Both the position numbers and the translations under genes were made by a program. From Morganella psychrotolerans_C (GTDB taxonomy: Bacteria > Pseudomonadota > Gammaproteobacteria > Enterobacterales > Enterobacteriaceae): 64,000 nucleotides of DNA. Below are positions 25,553-34,959 of the stretch, piece after piece. Within the stretch, counting starts at the first letter, position 1. Each line of letters begins with the position of its first letter. The DNA is taken from the NCBI RefSeq assembly GCF_965118875.1, contig NZ_CBCPJD010000006.1, positions 124,001 through 188,000 on the forward strand, read 5' to 3'. Below the pieces are notes generated by a model that saw only the letters and a list, made by a program, of their open reading frames with translations, did not search any database and was not told where the DNA came from.

Positions 25553-26018
25553 ATTGCCTCCTGTTAATTGAATACCTTTTCAGTATGGCAAAAAATGAAC
25601 AGATATGTTGTGATCATTTCGGCAGCTTATTTAATTTATGAAATGAAAATAACTCTCGTTTATTTTCAGGATAATCAGATTTAATAAAAGAATAATAAAT
25701 TAAAAAGAGAAACTATACATCAGCGGAACAGTCGGAATAACCGTGTTTAAAAGCGATAAGAATAATGATTCGCAATTGTAAAAACCAAATGAAATCATAA
25801 AATTGGAGACGGTTTTGAATTACTGTGGCATACTGTTTACCGTGAAATATGATACAAAAAACGGCGTGCCGTTATTCTTATATTGCATTGTTATCTGTGA
25901 TTTTTTTTATTTTTGTTCTGAAGGACGGCATAAATCCGCCGGTTGAACTAAAATAGTATTAATTTATCGAATTAGTTTACCTGAACTATTAACCACAAAA
26001 TTAATGTGGAATTAAATT
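25553..26018. other. 466-nt AT-rich interval before the CDF transporter gene
   Basis: No gene is supported. It includes a Fur-box-like stretch at 25755-25773 and a small CGGCG-TGCCG hairpin near 25862. Otherwise it is AT-rich promoter-like DNA for the divergent uspF and CDF genes. Confidence 0.45.
25755..25773 (+). promoter_or_regulatory. Fur-box-like sequence upstream of the CDF gene
   Basis: GATAAGAATAATGATTCGC matches the 19-bp Fur consensus at 14 positions by hand count. It is about 245 nt before the start of the cation transporter, which is rather far, so the link is tentative. Confidence 0.25.
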
Positions 26019-26966
26019 ATGTCAAATACACCTGTACATGCGGATAAAATCACAGCTGAAACCCCTGTGATTAATCAGGACATGAAATTTGCTGCGGCTA
26101 AAAAAAGTACCTGGATAAGTGTTTGGGTGAACGCGATTTTGTCTGTCTGGCAGATAGTTATCGGGGTATTTTCTCATTCGCAGGGGCTGATTGCTGATGG
26201 TATTCATACCCTGTCTGATCTGATTGCGGATTTTGTGGTACTGATTGCTAACCGGGGCAGCCGTAAAGCACCGGATGACGATCACCCGTACGGACATTTC
26301 CGCTATGAAAATGTCGCCTCGCTGGTGCTGGGTGTGCTGCTGCTGGTCGTTGGCGGCGGTATGCTGTGGACAGCCGGTTCGCGCATTATGTCACCGGAAA
26401 CAATTCCGGAAGTTCATCCAGTGGCGTTATATGTGGCGCTGTTGGCACTGCTGGCAAAAGAGGGCTTGTTCCGCTACATGTTATATGTGGCGCGCAAAGT
26501 GAAGTCCAATATGCTGGAAGCGAATGCCTGGCATGCCCGCTCCGATGCGGCCTCATCCCTGGTGGTGGCGATTGGTATCACCGGCAGTCTGCTGGGATAC
26601 AGGATACTTGATCCGATAGCAGCTTTAGTTGTCGGGTTGTTTATTCTGCGGATGGGGATCAAATTTACGCTGCAATCACTCCAGGATTTAATGGATCGCG
26701 GCGCAGATGAAGAGACTATTGCGAAAATTACCGAATCCGTCATGGCGACGCCCGGCGTGGAAGGTATCCATGATCTGAAAACGCGCAAGTCCGGCGATTA
26801 TCTGCTGGTGGATGTGCATCTTGAAATTGATGAAAATCTGACTGTCAAAGAGGGTCATGAGATTGCCATTGCCGCAGAAATGAATATCCGGCGCGACCCG
26901 CAGGTTCTGAGTGTGATGACGCACATTGACCCCGCGCAATCTGTCCGTGCAGGGCTGACAACCTGA
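26019..26966 (+). CDS. cation diffusion facilitator (FieF-like)
   Basis: 315 residues with about six membrane helices. Metal-site motifs are visible: DGIHTLSDLIAD (helix 2; family HxxxD-like position), DDDHPYGHFRYEN, and HARSDAASS (helix 5). A cytoplasmic C-terminal domain (VMATPGVEGIHDLKTRKSGDYLLVDVHLEID) ends with a histidine-containing DP-H region. Family members export Zn, Fe, Mn or Co using the proton gradient; the metal is not decided here. A terminator follows. Confidence 0.85.
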   Translation: MSNTPVHADKITAETPVINQDMKFAAAKKSTWISVWVNAILSVWQIVIGVFSHSQGLIADGIHTLSDLIADFVVLIANRGSRKAPDDDHPYGHFRYENVASLVLGVLLLVVGGGMLWTAGSRIMSPETIPEVHPVALYVALLALLAKEGLFRYMLYVARKVKSNMLEANAWHARSDAASSLVVAIGITGSLLGYRILDPIAALVVGLFILRMGIKFTLQSLQDLMDRGADEETIAKITESVMATPGVEGIHDLKTRKSGDYLLVDVHLEIDENLTVKEGHEIAIAAEMNIRRDPQVLSVMTHIDPAQSVRAGLTT

Positions 26967-26987
26967 TATTCTGCTGTGTAAGCAATC

Positions 26988-27016
26988 AAAGGCGCACATG
27001 AACGTGCGCCTTTTTT
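26988..27016 (+). terminator. terminator after the CDF gene
   Basis: AAAGGCGCAC-ATGAAC-GTGCGCCTTTTTT, a strong stem with T-run; the A-run on the left makes it usable in both directions, for the convergent gene at 27026 too. Confidence 0.9.
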
Positions 27017-27025
27017 ATATGTGCT

Positions 27026-27433
27026 TTACAGCGATCCGCTGGAAAGGCGGATAAGCCCGGACTGTTTATCCCAGCGCAGAGAATAAAGTGCTTTATTATT
27101 CTGTGCTGACAGCCAGATTTCATCCCGTCCCTGATCCTGGATCCGGTAGAGATAATACCCGGCATTACTCAGGTAATTTTTCAGCGGGGCAGAGTCCCCG
27201 GCATCACGGAACACAATGCTGCTCATTTCTGAAATAGACCCTTCCGTCGGAATATACTCAAACTGATAATTATCCGTTATCCGCGGGGCATTACGAATGC
27301 CGCTGTCGGTATACAGATAATAGCGGTAAGTATCTGATTCATGATAAATAATCCTTCCTGTCTCATGAAAGAACAGAAACAAACCAAAAAGCAACAAAGG
27401 AATACAAAGAAGCGGTAATCCGATTTTTTTCAT
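27026..27433 (-). CDS. membrane-anchored protein of unknown function (paralogue of 30108 gene)
   Basis: 135 residues: one N-terminal membrane helix (about 4-26) and a small exported domain. The core YRYYLYTDSGIRNAPRITDNYQFEY recurs in the gene at 30108 as FMYFLHTDSDIRSVPRISDDFYFDY, so they are paralogues. Both then have a NSI/SSIVF beta strand and a Y-L-x-x-x-GY segment (LKNYLSNAGYYLYRI). I do not recognise a characterised family. It converges on the CDF gene. Confidence 0.65.
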   Translation of the reverse strand: MKKIGLPLLCIPLLLFGLFLFFHETGRIIYHESDTYRYYLYTDSGIRNAPRITDNYQFEYIPTEGSISEMSSIVFRDAGDSAPLKNYLSNAGYYLYRIQDQGRDEIWLSAQNNKALYSLRWDKQSGLIRLSSGSL

Positions 27434-27636
27434 ACGCTGACCTTTAATACACTGTCGTGACTATTCTTGAATATCCGTATCCCGGAATATAGTGTATAGA
27501 TCAAACGATATCAGGGGGAAATACCATCGTATTTATCTGATAATTATGGAAATTGCGATTTCCGGAGAGTTGTTTAAAGTGCGGTGAGACAGCAGATTAT
27601 CCGGTTATGATAATCTGCTGTGTAAACAGGAGCTGA

Positions 27637-28614
27637 TTAGTGTTGCAATGCCTGCGGATTGACACAGTTTTGGCTGACATCCAGGTTCAGGGCGCGGATC
27701 ACATTATCCACCGCACAGGCGGCCATTCCATAGCGGGTTTCATGTGTTGCCGAGCCGATATGCGGCATCAGTACCACATTGGGCAGAGATAGCAGCGGAG
27801 AGTCAGGGGAGAGCGGTTCCTGCTCAAAGACATCCAGACCGGCGGCAAGGATCGTATTATCCGCCAGCGCCTGTGCAAGTGCGGTTTCATCAATAACCGC
27901 GCCGCGTCCGATATTCACCAGAATGGCGCTGCGTTTCATTTTTTCAAATTGTTTACGACCAAACAGATGATGCGTCTCTTTTGTCAGCGGCAGCGTGATG
28001 CAAACAAAATCTGATTCTGACAGTAAGGCATCCAATGACCGGTATTGTGCCTGATACGCGCATTCTGTTTTTTCATGGCGGGAGCGGGCATTGTAGAGAA
28101 CCTTCATGCCGAATCCGCAGTGTGCGCGGCGGGCAAGAGCATCACCGATGCGGCCCATACCGACGATCCCCATAGTTTTGTGGTGAACATCGCACCCGTA
28201 CCAGTCCGGCGTAATACTCTGTGTCCACTCTCCGCGTTTCATCCGCTCTGAGCTGATAATCATCCGCCGCGCAGTTGCCAGCACCAGTGCCATCGTGGCA
28301 TCAGCGACAGTTTCGGTCAGTACATCCGGAGTGTGCATCAGTACGACGTTGTGTTCACTCAGGGCGGCAACATCAAAATTGTCATACCCGACCGTGATGG
28401 TCGATGCCACGCGCAGCTTGGGTGCCATCGTCAGGAAGCGGGCATCAATTTTTCCGCCGGAGCCGAGAATAGCATCTGCCTGTGCCAGCAGTGGTTTTAC
28501 GGACGGATTGATATCCGGGTCAATCTCCGGGACACGGTGAACATCACATTCAGCAGACAGACGGGCGAGTAAATCATCAGGAATATCGCGGTAAACAACG
28601 ACGGATGGTTTCAT
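27637..28614 (-). CDS. ghrB: glyoxylate/hydroxypyruvate reductase B
   Basis: 325 residues from the ATG at 28614, giving the MKPSVVVY start of GhrB (E. coli 324); the longer frame to 28677 lacks a family counterpart. Long identical stretches to recalled E. coli GhrB include STITVGYDNFDVAAL, VDVHHKTMGIVGMGRIG and LPNVVLMPHIGSATHETRYG. The NAD(P)-binding GxGxxG lies at about 151-156, and the catalytic Arg (NIGRGAV), Glu (VFEQEPL) and His (PHIGSATH) are in place. It reduces glyoxylate and hydroxypyruvate with NADPH. It diverges from the NCS2 permease gene. Confidence 0.93.
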   Translation of the reverse strand: MKPSVVVYRDIPDDLLARLSAECDVHRVPEIDPDINPSVKPLLAQADAILGSGGKIDARFLTMAPKLRVASTITVGYDNFDVAALSEHNVVLMHTPDVLTETVADATMALVLATARRMIISSERMKRGEWTQSITPDWYGCDVHHKTMGIVGMGRIGDALARRAHCGFGMKVLYNARSRHEKTECAYQAQYRSLDALLSESDFVCITLPLTKETHHLFGRKQFEKMKRSAILVNIGRGAVIDETALAQALADNTILAAGLDVFEQEPLSPDSPLLSLPNVVLMPHIGSATHETRYGMAACAVDNVIRALNLDVSQNCVNPQALQH

Positions 28615-28701
28615 TATGACCTCACAGGGGAAATTATCCACAAGGTTACGGGACTTTGATAGTATGATCATTATCACGATACTAAAAATAATTCCGGTTT
28701 T

Positions 28702-28778
28702 GTACCTTTATTCCTTCAAACTGCAGGTTCGTTGGCGGAGCTTGCCGCCTGTCTGCATCCTGAATGACGTTGGGTATC
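28702..28778. repeat. palindromic repeat, intermediate length, upstream of NCS2 permease
   Basis: It has the left end GTACCTTTATTCCTTCAAAC, the centre GGCGGAGCTTGCCGCC and the right end TGAATGACGTTGGGTAT. The central part is a short hairpin in place of the usual CCGGGTCACATAC core. It ends 20 nt before the permease start. Confidence 0.85.
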
Positions 28779-28798
28779 TATCCAAAAGGCGTTACCTC

Positions 28799-30103
28799 AT
28801 GATCAAAATGCAAAAAGACCACTGGCTCTCCGGTTTTCAGTGGTATTTCTTTATTTTCTGTAACACGGTGCTTATCCCGCCGACGCTGCAATCTGCGTTT
28901 AATCTCTCAGATGCGGTGACACTGACAATCACACAATACAGTTTTATTGCCACAGCGCTGGGCAGCCTGGTTCAGGTATTTGCCGGGCATCAGCGGGCGA
29001 TTATGGAAGGGCCGACCGGGCTGTGGTGGGCGACAATTTTGGGGATCTCCGTAGCAGAAGCCTCTTTCGGCACCTCAGCGGGCGTGACCGGGGCAAATAT
29101 AGCTATCGGTATTGCCTGCGCGGGACTTATCACTCTGGTGATTGGTATAACCGGTGCCGGGGCGCGGATCGCCCGTATTTTTACCCCGACCGTCATGGCG
29201 GTGTTTATGTTTATGATGGGTGCACAGCTTATTTCTATTTTTCTTAAAGGGATGCTGGGGCTGCCGTTCGGGATTATGCCGCCGGATGCTGGTGTGAATT
29301 ATCCGGTCTTTTTCCTTGCTCTGGTGACGTTGTTTCTGGTTCTCGGGCTGATTATCTATGCACCGGCATCGGTTGCAAAATATGCCTTACTGATTGGAGT
29401 GTTATTGGGCTGGGGCGCGTATGTGCTGCTATTTTCACCGCCTGCAAGGGATGCGGCTTCCACTACGTGGCAGTTACTGCCGCTGGGGGAGACAACCGGG
29501 TTTGAATTGCGCTGGGGTGTGATTATCACCTGTATTCTGACCGGCCTGCTGAATATCAGTAACACTTTCGGGGCTATCCGTGCGACGGATGTGTTTTACA
29601 TGGACAGGTTGCAGGAGAACAGCAAAATGTACCGGCGCAGTTTTATGGTGACCGGCACAGTGACATTATTGACATCACCGCTGGCGGTCGTGCCGTTTGC
29701 ACCCTTTGTGTCATCGGTCGGATTAATTACCCAGACCAATGACAGCAGCCGGACATCGCTGGTCGTCGGCGCAGGGTTGTTTTTACTGATGGGGCTGATT
29801 ACGCCGCTGACGATCTTTTTCAGCGGGCTGCCACTGGCTATAGGCAGTGCGGTGATGCTGGCAACGTATCTGCCACTGCTGTTTTCGGCGCTGTCGTTTG
29901 TCGATAAAACGGTACTCAATCCGCGTAATATTTATCGTCTTGCGGTGCCGCTGTTCACAGGGATTTTTTTGATTAATCCTCCGGCTGTTTTTATCAGTGA
30001 CCTGCCTGTGTTACTGCGTCCGTTGCTCGGAAACGGTATGCTGGTTGCTATTTTACTGGCGGTGGTGTCTGAGAATCTGGTGCGCTGGGATAAGATAAAA
30101 TAG
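28799..30103 (+). CDS. uracil/xanthine permease (NCS2 family, YbbY-like)
   Basis: 434 residues with about 12-14 membrane helices. The first segment QWYFFIFCNTVLIPPTLQSAF, the QVFAGHQRAIMEGPTGLWWA block and the later TGLLNISNTFGAIRATDVFY motif follow the NCS2 nucleobase family. YbbY-type proteins are annotated as uracil/xanthine transporters; the real substrate is open. The start at 28799 (AAGGCG upstream) follows a repeat; longer frames would run into that repeat. Confidence 0.8.
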   Translation: MIKMQKDHWLSGFQWYFFIFCNTVLIPPTLQSAFNLSDAVTLTITQYSFIATALGSLVQVFAGHQRAIMEGPTGLWWATILGISVAEASFGTSAGVTGANIAIGIACAGLITLVIGITGAGARIARIFTPTVMAVFMFMMGAQLISIFLKGMLGLPFGIMPPDAGVNYPVFFLALVTLFLVLGLIIYAPASVAKYALLIGVLLGWGAYVLLFSPPARDAASTTWQLLPLGETTGFELRWGVIITCILTGLLNISNTFGAIRATDVFYMDRLQENSKMYRRSFMVTGTVTLLTSPLAVVPFAPFVSSVGLITQTNDSSRTSLVVGAGLFLLMGLITPLTIFFSGLPLAIGSAVMLATYLPLLFSALSFVDKTVLNPRNIYRLAVPLFTGIFLINPPAVFISDLPVLLRPLLGNGMLVAILLAVVSENLVRWDKIK

Positions 30104-30107
30104 TCTG

Positions 30108-30539
30108 TCAGCGGCGGGTTTTGGTCAGACGGACGGCATCCGCGGGCGTATCTGTTTCCAGTTGGAAATAGCTTTTCCCCTGTCCTTTACGGGGCTCCCA
30201 AAGCGTTGTTCCGTCGAGCCGGCGCAGGACTTGTTTATAACCGAGCGTGTTCAGATAAGCACCGATTTCATCAGTTTGTATCGTGCCGGTGAAGGTAATG
30301 CTGTTGATTGTGGTGTCATTATCATCCCGCGAATAATCAAAATAAAAATCATCTGAGATACGAGGCACGCTGCGGATATCACTGTCGGTATGCAGGAAAT
30401 ACATGAACCGGTTATCTTCCCGGTAGCGCCCCTGTAAATCGGCCTGTGCAAACTGATAAATAAAAACAGACAGTATGATGGCTATCACGATAAAGGGCAG
30501 AAACGGGAGATAACGGGTGAAAGGAGGCATGAGTAACAT
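30108..30539 (-). CDS. membrane-anchored protein of unknown function (paralogue of 27026 gene)
   Basis: 143 residues with one N-terminal helix (about 9-31) and a small outer domain. The motif HTDSDIRSVPRISDDFYFDY matches TDSGIRNAPRITDNYQFEY of the gene at 27026, and the following strands also align loosely. Unknown family. It stands convergent with the permease gene, 4 nt away. The two paralogues bracket ghrB and the permease. Confidence 0.65.
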   Translation of the reverse strand: MLLMPPFTRYLPFLPFIVIAIILSVFIYQFAQADLQGRYREDNRFMYFLHTDSDIRSVPRISDDFYFDYSRDDNDTTINSITFTGTIQTDEIGAYLNTLGYKQVLRRLDGTTLWEPRKGQGKSYFQLETDTPADAVRLTKTRR

Positions 30540-30714
30540 CCATGTGGACAGCAGAACCGCTTATTATGAGAATGAACAGCGTATATTCAATGAGATAACT
30601 CCATAAAAAGTGAAAATATCATCACCGGAGGTTCCGTTTTCCGGATGATGCCGAAAATATGGTAAGCTCTCTGTCTGTTCCGGACCCGGAAAATGGACTG
30701 ACAAAAGGATATTT

Positions 30715-31212
30715 ATGACGCGGAAACTCTGGCTGGCAACCGCACTGCTCCCGATACTGCTCAGCGGCTGTGCCGCACCTCTGCCACCGGCACAGACACA
30801 GGCAAATTGCCCTGATTTTACCGGTGTTTATAAGCTGCCTGTCCGGGGTGATGCGCAGAATATCGGACTGGTGCGGTTGGATAAATCCACCAATCAGTAC
30901 AGTGTGGCGGTTCAGGATAAAGGTGGAATTGATCATTTTACATCCCGTCCGTATCAGGGCGATATGGTTCGGATGGATCAGAAAGAGATGAACGGTCAGC
31001 TGGCCTGTAGCGTGATGATTGATCAGGTTGGTCTGATTAAACAGGTTGAGAAAGGCGGACCAATGCCGGGCTTCCCGGGGATTACCCGCGATGACAAAAT
31101 CAAAATGGCGACAGATTACGCATTGTTTATTTTCAGTCCGGAAGGCATTGATTTTATTAACCTGATTAAGACGGCAGACGCCGTTCCGGCAGAATTACAG
31201 CCACCACGCTGA
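30715..31212 (+). CDS. putative lipoprotein
   Basis: 165 residues with a lipobox LLSGC (Cys about 19), so likely lipid-anchored. The mature domain begins CPDFTGVYKLPVRG and has alternating beta strands (GLVRLDKSTNQYSVAVQDKGG, MNGQLACSVMIDQVGLIKQVEKGG) suggestive of a small barrel. The final FFSPEGIDFINLIK-like stretch is conserved-looking. No characterised family recognised. It stands before galE but with its own ribosome site. Confidence 0.6.
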   Translation: MTRKLWLATALLPILLSGCAAPLPPAQTQANCPDFTGVYKLPVRGDAQNIGLVRLDKSTNQYSVAVQDKGGIDHFTSRPYQGDMVRMDQKEMNGQLACSVMIDQVGLIKQVEKGGPMPGFPGITRDDKIKMATDYALFIFSPEGIDFINLIKTADAVPAELQPPR

Positions 31213-31258
31213 TGGCGCGGTCTATTATTTTATTCAGAATTAAGTCTGAGAGGTTTAT

Positions 31259-32275
31259 GTGGAAATTCTTGTCACCGGCGGCATGGGGTATATCGGCAGC
31301 CACACCTGTGTTCAGTTAATTCATGCCGGAATGACCCCCGTTATTATTGATAATCTGTGTAATGCCAATAAAAAAGTGCTGGACAGAATAAAAGCAATCA
31401 CCGGGAAAGAACCTGTTTTTTATCAGGGTGATGTCCGTGATGAAGCTTTTCTGGACACGGTATTTTCCTCACATCAGATTAATGCTGTTATTCACTTTGC
31501 CGGTCTGAAATCTGTCGGGGAATCTGTCAGTAAACCTGTTGAATACTATGATAATAATATCAACGGTACACTGGTATTGTTGCGTAGTATGGAGCGGGCG
31601 CAGGTCAGACGGATTATTTTCAGTTCATCGGCAACCGTTTACGGCGATCCGGCAAGTGTGCCGATTACCGAAACATCTGAAATTGGTAATACCACCAATC
31701 CTTACGGCACCAGTAAATACATGTCTGAGCGGGTTCTCAGTGATGTATGGACCGCTGATAACACCTGGTCTGTTTCTCTGCTGCGTTACTTTAACCCGGT
31801 CGGCGCACACCCGTCAGGAACGATGGGGGAAGATCCTGCCGGTATTCCGAATAACCTGACGCCGTACATTACTCAGGTTGCTATCGGACGCCGTGAGAAA
31901 GTCTCTGTTTATGGTAATGATTACCCGACACCTGACGGAACCGGCGTGCGTGATTATATTCATGTAATGGATTTGGCCGACGGACATGTGGCGGCACTGA
32001 ATACCGTCGCGCAATCATCCGGATTGCACATTTATAACCTGGGAACCGGCCGGGGAACCAGTGTGCTGGAAATGATCAGCGCCTTCAGTAAAGCGGTGGG
32101 TAAACCTGTCCCGTATGCGATTTGTGATCGTCGCCCCGGTGATATTGCCGAGTGCTGGTCAAGCCCGGAAAAAGCAGCGCGTGACATGCAGTGGCGTGCG
32201 GTTCGTTCTGTGGATGATATGGCTCAGGATGCCTGGCGCTGGCAGTTACAAAATCCTCAGGGATATGCCGACTGA
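31259..32275 (+). CDS. galE: UDP-glucose 4-epimerase
   Basis: 338 residues, the E. coli length. NAD-binding GGMGYIGSHT (7-16), catalytic SSSATVYG with Ser about 122-124, and YGTSKY (Tyr about 149, Lys 153) are visible. The end pattern RPGDIAECWSSPEKA is typical. It interconverts UDP-glucose and UDP-galactose for surface polysaccharides and galactose use. The start is GTG at 31259 after AGAGG; an overlapping ATG at 31257 is out of frame. No galT/galK lie near, suggesting a role in surface sugar supply. Confidence 0.95.
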   Translation: MEILVTGGMGYIGSHTCVQLIHAGMTPVIIDNLCNANKKVLDRIKAITGKEPVFYQGDVRDEAFLDTVFSSHQINAVIHFAGLKSVGESVSKPVEYYDNNINGTLVLLRSMERAQVRRIIFSSSATVYGDPASVPITETSEIGNTTNPYGTSKYMSERVLSDVWTADNTWSVSLLRYFNPVGAHPSGTMGEDPAGIPNNLTPYITQVAIGRREKVSVYGNDYPTPDGTGVRDYIHVMDLADGHVAALNTVAQSSGLHIYNLGTGRGTSVLEMISAFSKAVGKPVPYAICDRRPGDIAECWSSPEKAARDMQWRAVRSVDDMAQDAWRWQLQNPQGYAD

Positions 32276-32438
32276 CCGCACGATTTGTCCGCCGGGTGCA
32301 GATAAAGATACGTTATGCTGTCAGTATTGTCGGTTCAGTCACATGTTGTTGATGTGATGAACAGAAATCCCTGACGTATATGTGTTAATTTTATTTATCA
32401 ACTATCCCTCATTATTAATATTGGCATTTCATTAGAAA

Positions 32439-32473
32439 GCTGTAATTTCACCCGAAATTACAGCATTTTTTTT
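32439..32473 (+). terminator. intrinsic terminator downstream of galE
   Basis: GCTGTAATTTC-ACC-CGAAATTACAGC forms an 11-bp stem followed by ATTTTTTTTT. It lies 160 nt after the galE stop. Confidence 0.85.
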
Positions 32474-32599
32474 ATATTTTTTTCCTTCCGCTAATAAATT
32501 ATCCAGATTTTCTTCATTTTTTAACGATAAATAATCAAATAACTATTATTTTTATAATAATTACCATTATTGATTATATTCTCATTAGCGGATATCAAT

Positions 32600-32618
32600 G
32601 ATAGGATTAATCATTCTC
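32600..32618 (+). promoter_or_regulatory. candidate Fur box before the TonB-dependent receptor gene
   Basis: GATAGGATTAATCATTCTC matches the 19-bp Fur consensus at 14 positions by hand count, with an intact right half. It lies 46 nt before the receptor start, where iron repression would act. Confidence 0.6.
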
Positions 32619-32663
32619 ATTTAATATTTCTTATAAAAAATATCAATCTTGTCAGGGATTTTT

Positions 32664-34706
32664 ATGCACACTTCATTCAAACGCTCATTACTTGCGGTCG
32701 CAGTTATGACCGCAGCCACCACGGCTTACGCCGAAAATAAAAAAGAAGATACCATTGTTGTTACGGCATCCGGTTTTGCGCAGGAAATGCGCGACGCGCC
32801 TGCCAGCATTACGGTTATCACCAAAGAACAATTGCAGAATAAGCCCATCAGCAATCTGAATGATGCTGTCAAAGATGTGGAAGGTGTCAGTATTATCGGC
32901 GGCAGCATGAAGCCGGATATCAGTATCCGCGGGCTGTCCGGTGATTATACACTGATCATGGTGGACGGACGCCGGCAGAACAGCCGTGAATCCCGACCGA
33001 ACGGCAGCGGTGGCTATGAATCCGGTTTTATTCCGCCGGTTGAAGCTATTGAGCGTATTGAAGTTATCCGCGGACCTATGTCATCCCTCTATGGGTCTGA
33101 TGCTATGGGCGGCGTGATTAATATCATCACCAAAGCTGTCTCCGAAGAATGGCACGGCTCCATGGGAATGGGCGGTATTCTCCAGGAGAGTAATGAGTAC
33201 GGGAATTCGGCTAATAGCGATTTTTATGTTTCCGGTCCGCTGATTAAAGACAAGCTGGGTTTACAGGTTTATGGCGGAATGAACTATCGCCGTGAAGATA
33301 AGTTACTGGAAGGTACGCCGCGCCGTGATGATAAAAACATCACCGCCAAACTGGCGTTTACCCCGGTTGAAGGGCAGAAATTCTTAGCCGAAATGGGGCG
33401 CAGTACGCAGGAACATACCTCTACGCCGGGTAAATCTATTGATGATTATGCTATCCGTGGCGGGCTGAAGCAGAAAAATAATAAATCTGAAGTTCATAAT
33501 GACCGCAATCACTGGGCATTAACCTGGAAAGGCGACTGGGATGAGATAAACAGTGATGTCAGTGTTTATCAGGAAAATACCATCCGGAAAACCAATACCG
33601 GAAAATGGGAAAAAACCAGTGAAATCTGGAATATGGCCTATGATGCGCGCCAGCCGGAAATCACCAACACGGTAGTTGACGGAAAAGTGACCGCCTTTCT
33701 GCCGGATAATATTCTGACAGTCGGCGGACAATATCAGTATGCCAAACTGAAAGATGATTCTGCGATTAAAGGAAAGAAAACAGTCACTGAAACCATCACA
33801 GCAGATCAAAAAGCGCTCTTTGTCGAAGATGAATTCAGTGTAACGGATTCTCTGACGCTGACTGGTGGTCTGCGTATGGACGACCATGAATTTTATGGCA
33901 AACACTGGAATCCGCGTGCGTATGCGGTGTACAAACTGACCGATGAAATTACCATTAAAGGCGGCGTGGCAAAAGCGTTCCGTGCACCGTCATTGCGTGA
34001 GCTCAGTCCGAACTTCGGGACGTCCACCCAGGGCGGGGCAGCGATTATGTATGGTAACCGCGACCTGAAACCGGAAACCAGTGTCACGGAAGAACTGGGT
34101 ATTGCGTATGATCATGAATCCGGTTTTTCTGCCAGCGCAACACTGTTTAATACAGAATTTAAAAATAAGCTGACCAGCTATCAGGTTGCCGGTGAAACCG
34201 ATCCGCTGACCGGGCTGAATATGTTTATCTACGATAACGTGGGTAAAGCGAATATCCGTGGTGTCGAAATGGCAACACGCATTCCGGTAGCACAGGACTG
34301 GAACCTGGGCATGAATTACACCTTCACAGACTCAGAACGTAAAAGTGATGATGAAAAGCTGAACGGGCAATCCCTCAAAGGTCAGCCGCTGGAAATGACA
34401 CCGCGTCATGCCGCAAATGCAAACCTCGACTGGCAATTCCGTCCGGATCTGAATTTCTACACCCGCGCAAACTACACAGGCAAACAAATCTGGGCAGCAC
34501 AACGCAACGGGGCAAAACAGCCGCGTGAACGCAGCGGTATAACAACAATGGATCTGGGACTGACCTACAAAGTGATGCCAAATGCACTGCTGAACCTGGC
34601 CGTCCTGAATATCGCCAATGAAAAAGGTGATGATATTGATGTGAACGGGAACTGGCAAATCGATGAAGGGCGCAGGTATTGGGCTAATCTGAAAATCAAC
34701 TTCTGA
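32664..34706 (+). CDS. TonB-dependent outer-membrane siderophore receptor (IrgA/CirA-like)
   Basis: 680 residues from the ATG at 32664, with signal peptide (...TTAYA-E) and a TonB box-like EDTIVVTASG. A plug domain follows (ISIRGLSGDYTLIMVDGRRQNSRES, then ERIEVIRGPMSSLYGSDAMGGVINIIT) and then a 22-strand barrel ending YWANLKINF. The plug is typical of catecholate receptors such as IrgA, CirA and Iha. An IroE-like esterase gene follows, supporting enterobactin-type or salmochelin-type iron uptake. A Fur box precedes it. Confidence 0.9.
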   Translation: MHTSFKRSLLAVAVMTAATTAYAENKKEDTIVVTASGFAQEMRDAPASITVITKEQLQNKPISNLNDAVKDVEGVSIIGGSMKPDISIRGLSGDYTLIMVDGRRQNSRESRPNGSGGYESGFIPPVEAIERIEVIRGPMSSLYGSDAMGGVINIITKAVSEEWHGSMGMGGILQESNEYGNSANSDFYVSGPLIKDKLGLQVYGGMNYRREDKLLEGTPRRDDKNITAKLAFTPVEGQKFLAEMGRSTQEHTSTPGKSIDDYAIRGGLKQKNNKSEVHNDRNHWALTWKGDWDEINSDVSVYQENTIRKTNTGKWEKTSEIWNMAYDARQPEITNTVVDGKVTAFLPDNILTVGGQYQYAKLKDDSAIKGKKTVTETITADQKALFVEDEFSVTDSLTLTGGLRMDDHEFYGKHWNPRAYAVYKLTDEITIKGGVAKAFRAPSLRELSPNFGTSTQGGAAIMYGNRDLKPETSVTEELGIAYDHESGFSASATLFNTEFKNKLTSYQVAGETDPLTGLNMFIYDNVGKANIRGVEMATRIPVAQDWNLGMNYTFTDSERKSDDEKLNGQSLKGQPLEMTPRHAANANLDWQFRPDLNFYTRANYTGKQIWAAQRNGAKQPRERSGITTMDLGLTYKVMPNALLNLAVLNIANEKGDDIDVNGNWQIDEGRRYWANLKINF

Positions 34707-34904
34707 TTACGCTTCATCCTTCGCCCTGTGGCGGCGTTGGCCGCCCTCAAAACCCGGGTCACATACTTATGTATGCACCCTTACGCTTCATCCTTCGTCC
34801 TGTGGCGGCGTTGGCCGCCCTTAAAAAACCGGGTCACATACTTGTGTATGCTCCCCGGTTTTTTTCGGTTGCTGCCTTGCCACAGAACGAATGATTTTGC
34901 GTAA
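34707..34904. repeat. second repeat family: two direct copies with a terminator-like core
   Basis: Two direct copies start TTACGCTTCATCCTTCG (34707 and 34781) and continue CCTGTGGCGGCGTTGGCCGC, then CCGGGTCACATACTT-TGTATGC. An inverted end CCACAGAACGAATGATTTTG (34880-34899) followed by CGTAA closes the unit. A further decayed end is at about 34923-34945. The central CCGGGTCACATAC...GTATG module is the same as in the other repeat family. Confidence 0.85.
34825..34867 (+). terminator. terminator within the repeat after the receptor gene
   Basis: AAAAAACCGGG, then an inner ACATAC/GTATG hairpin, then CCCCGGTTTTTTT. This is a strong stem with a T-run in the forward direction. Confidence 0.75.
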
Positions 34905-34959
34905 TATCTGATTTGTCCGCTCTCAGAACAAATGAATTCGCGTAATATCTGGTGTGGTT

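Larger units (their letters stand above)
32276..32663. other. 388-nt interval between galE and the TonB-dependent receptor gene
   Basis: It contains the galE-side terminator (32439-32473), a long AT-rich stretch and a Fur-box-like site (32600-32618). No gene is supported. Confidence 0.6.
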
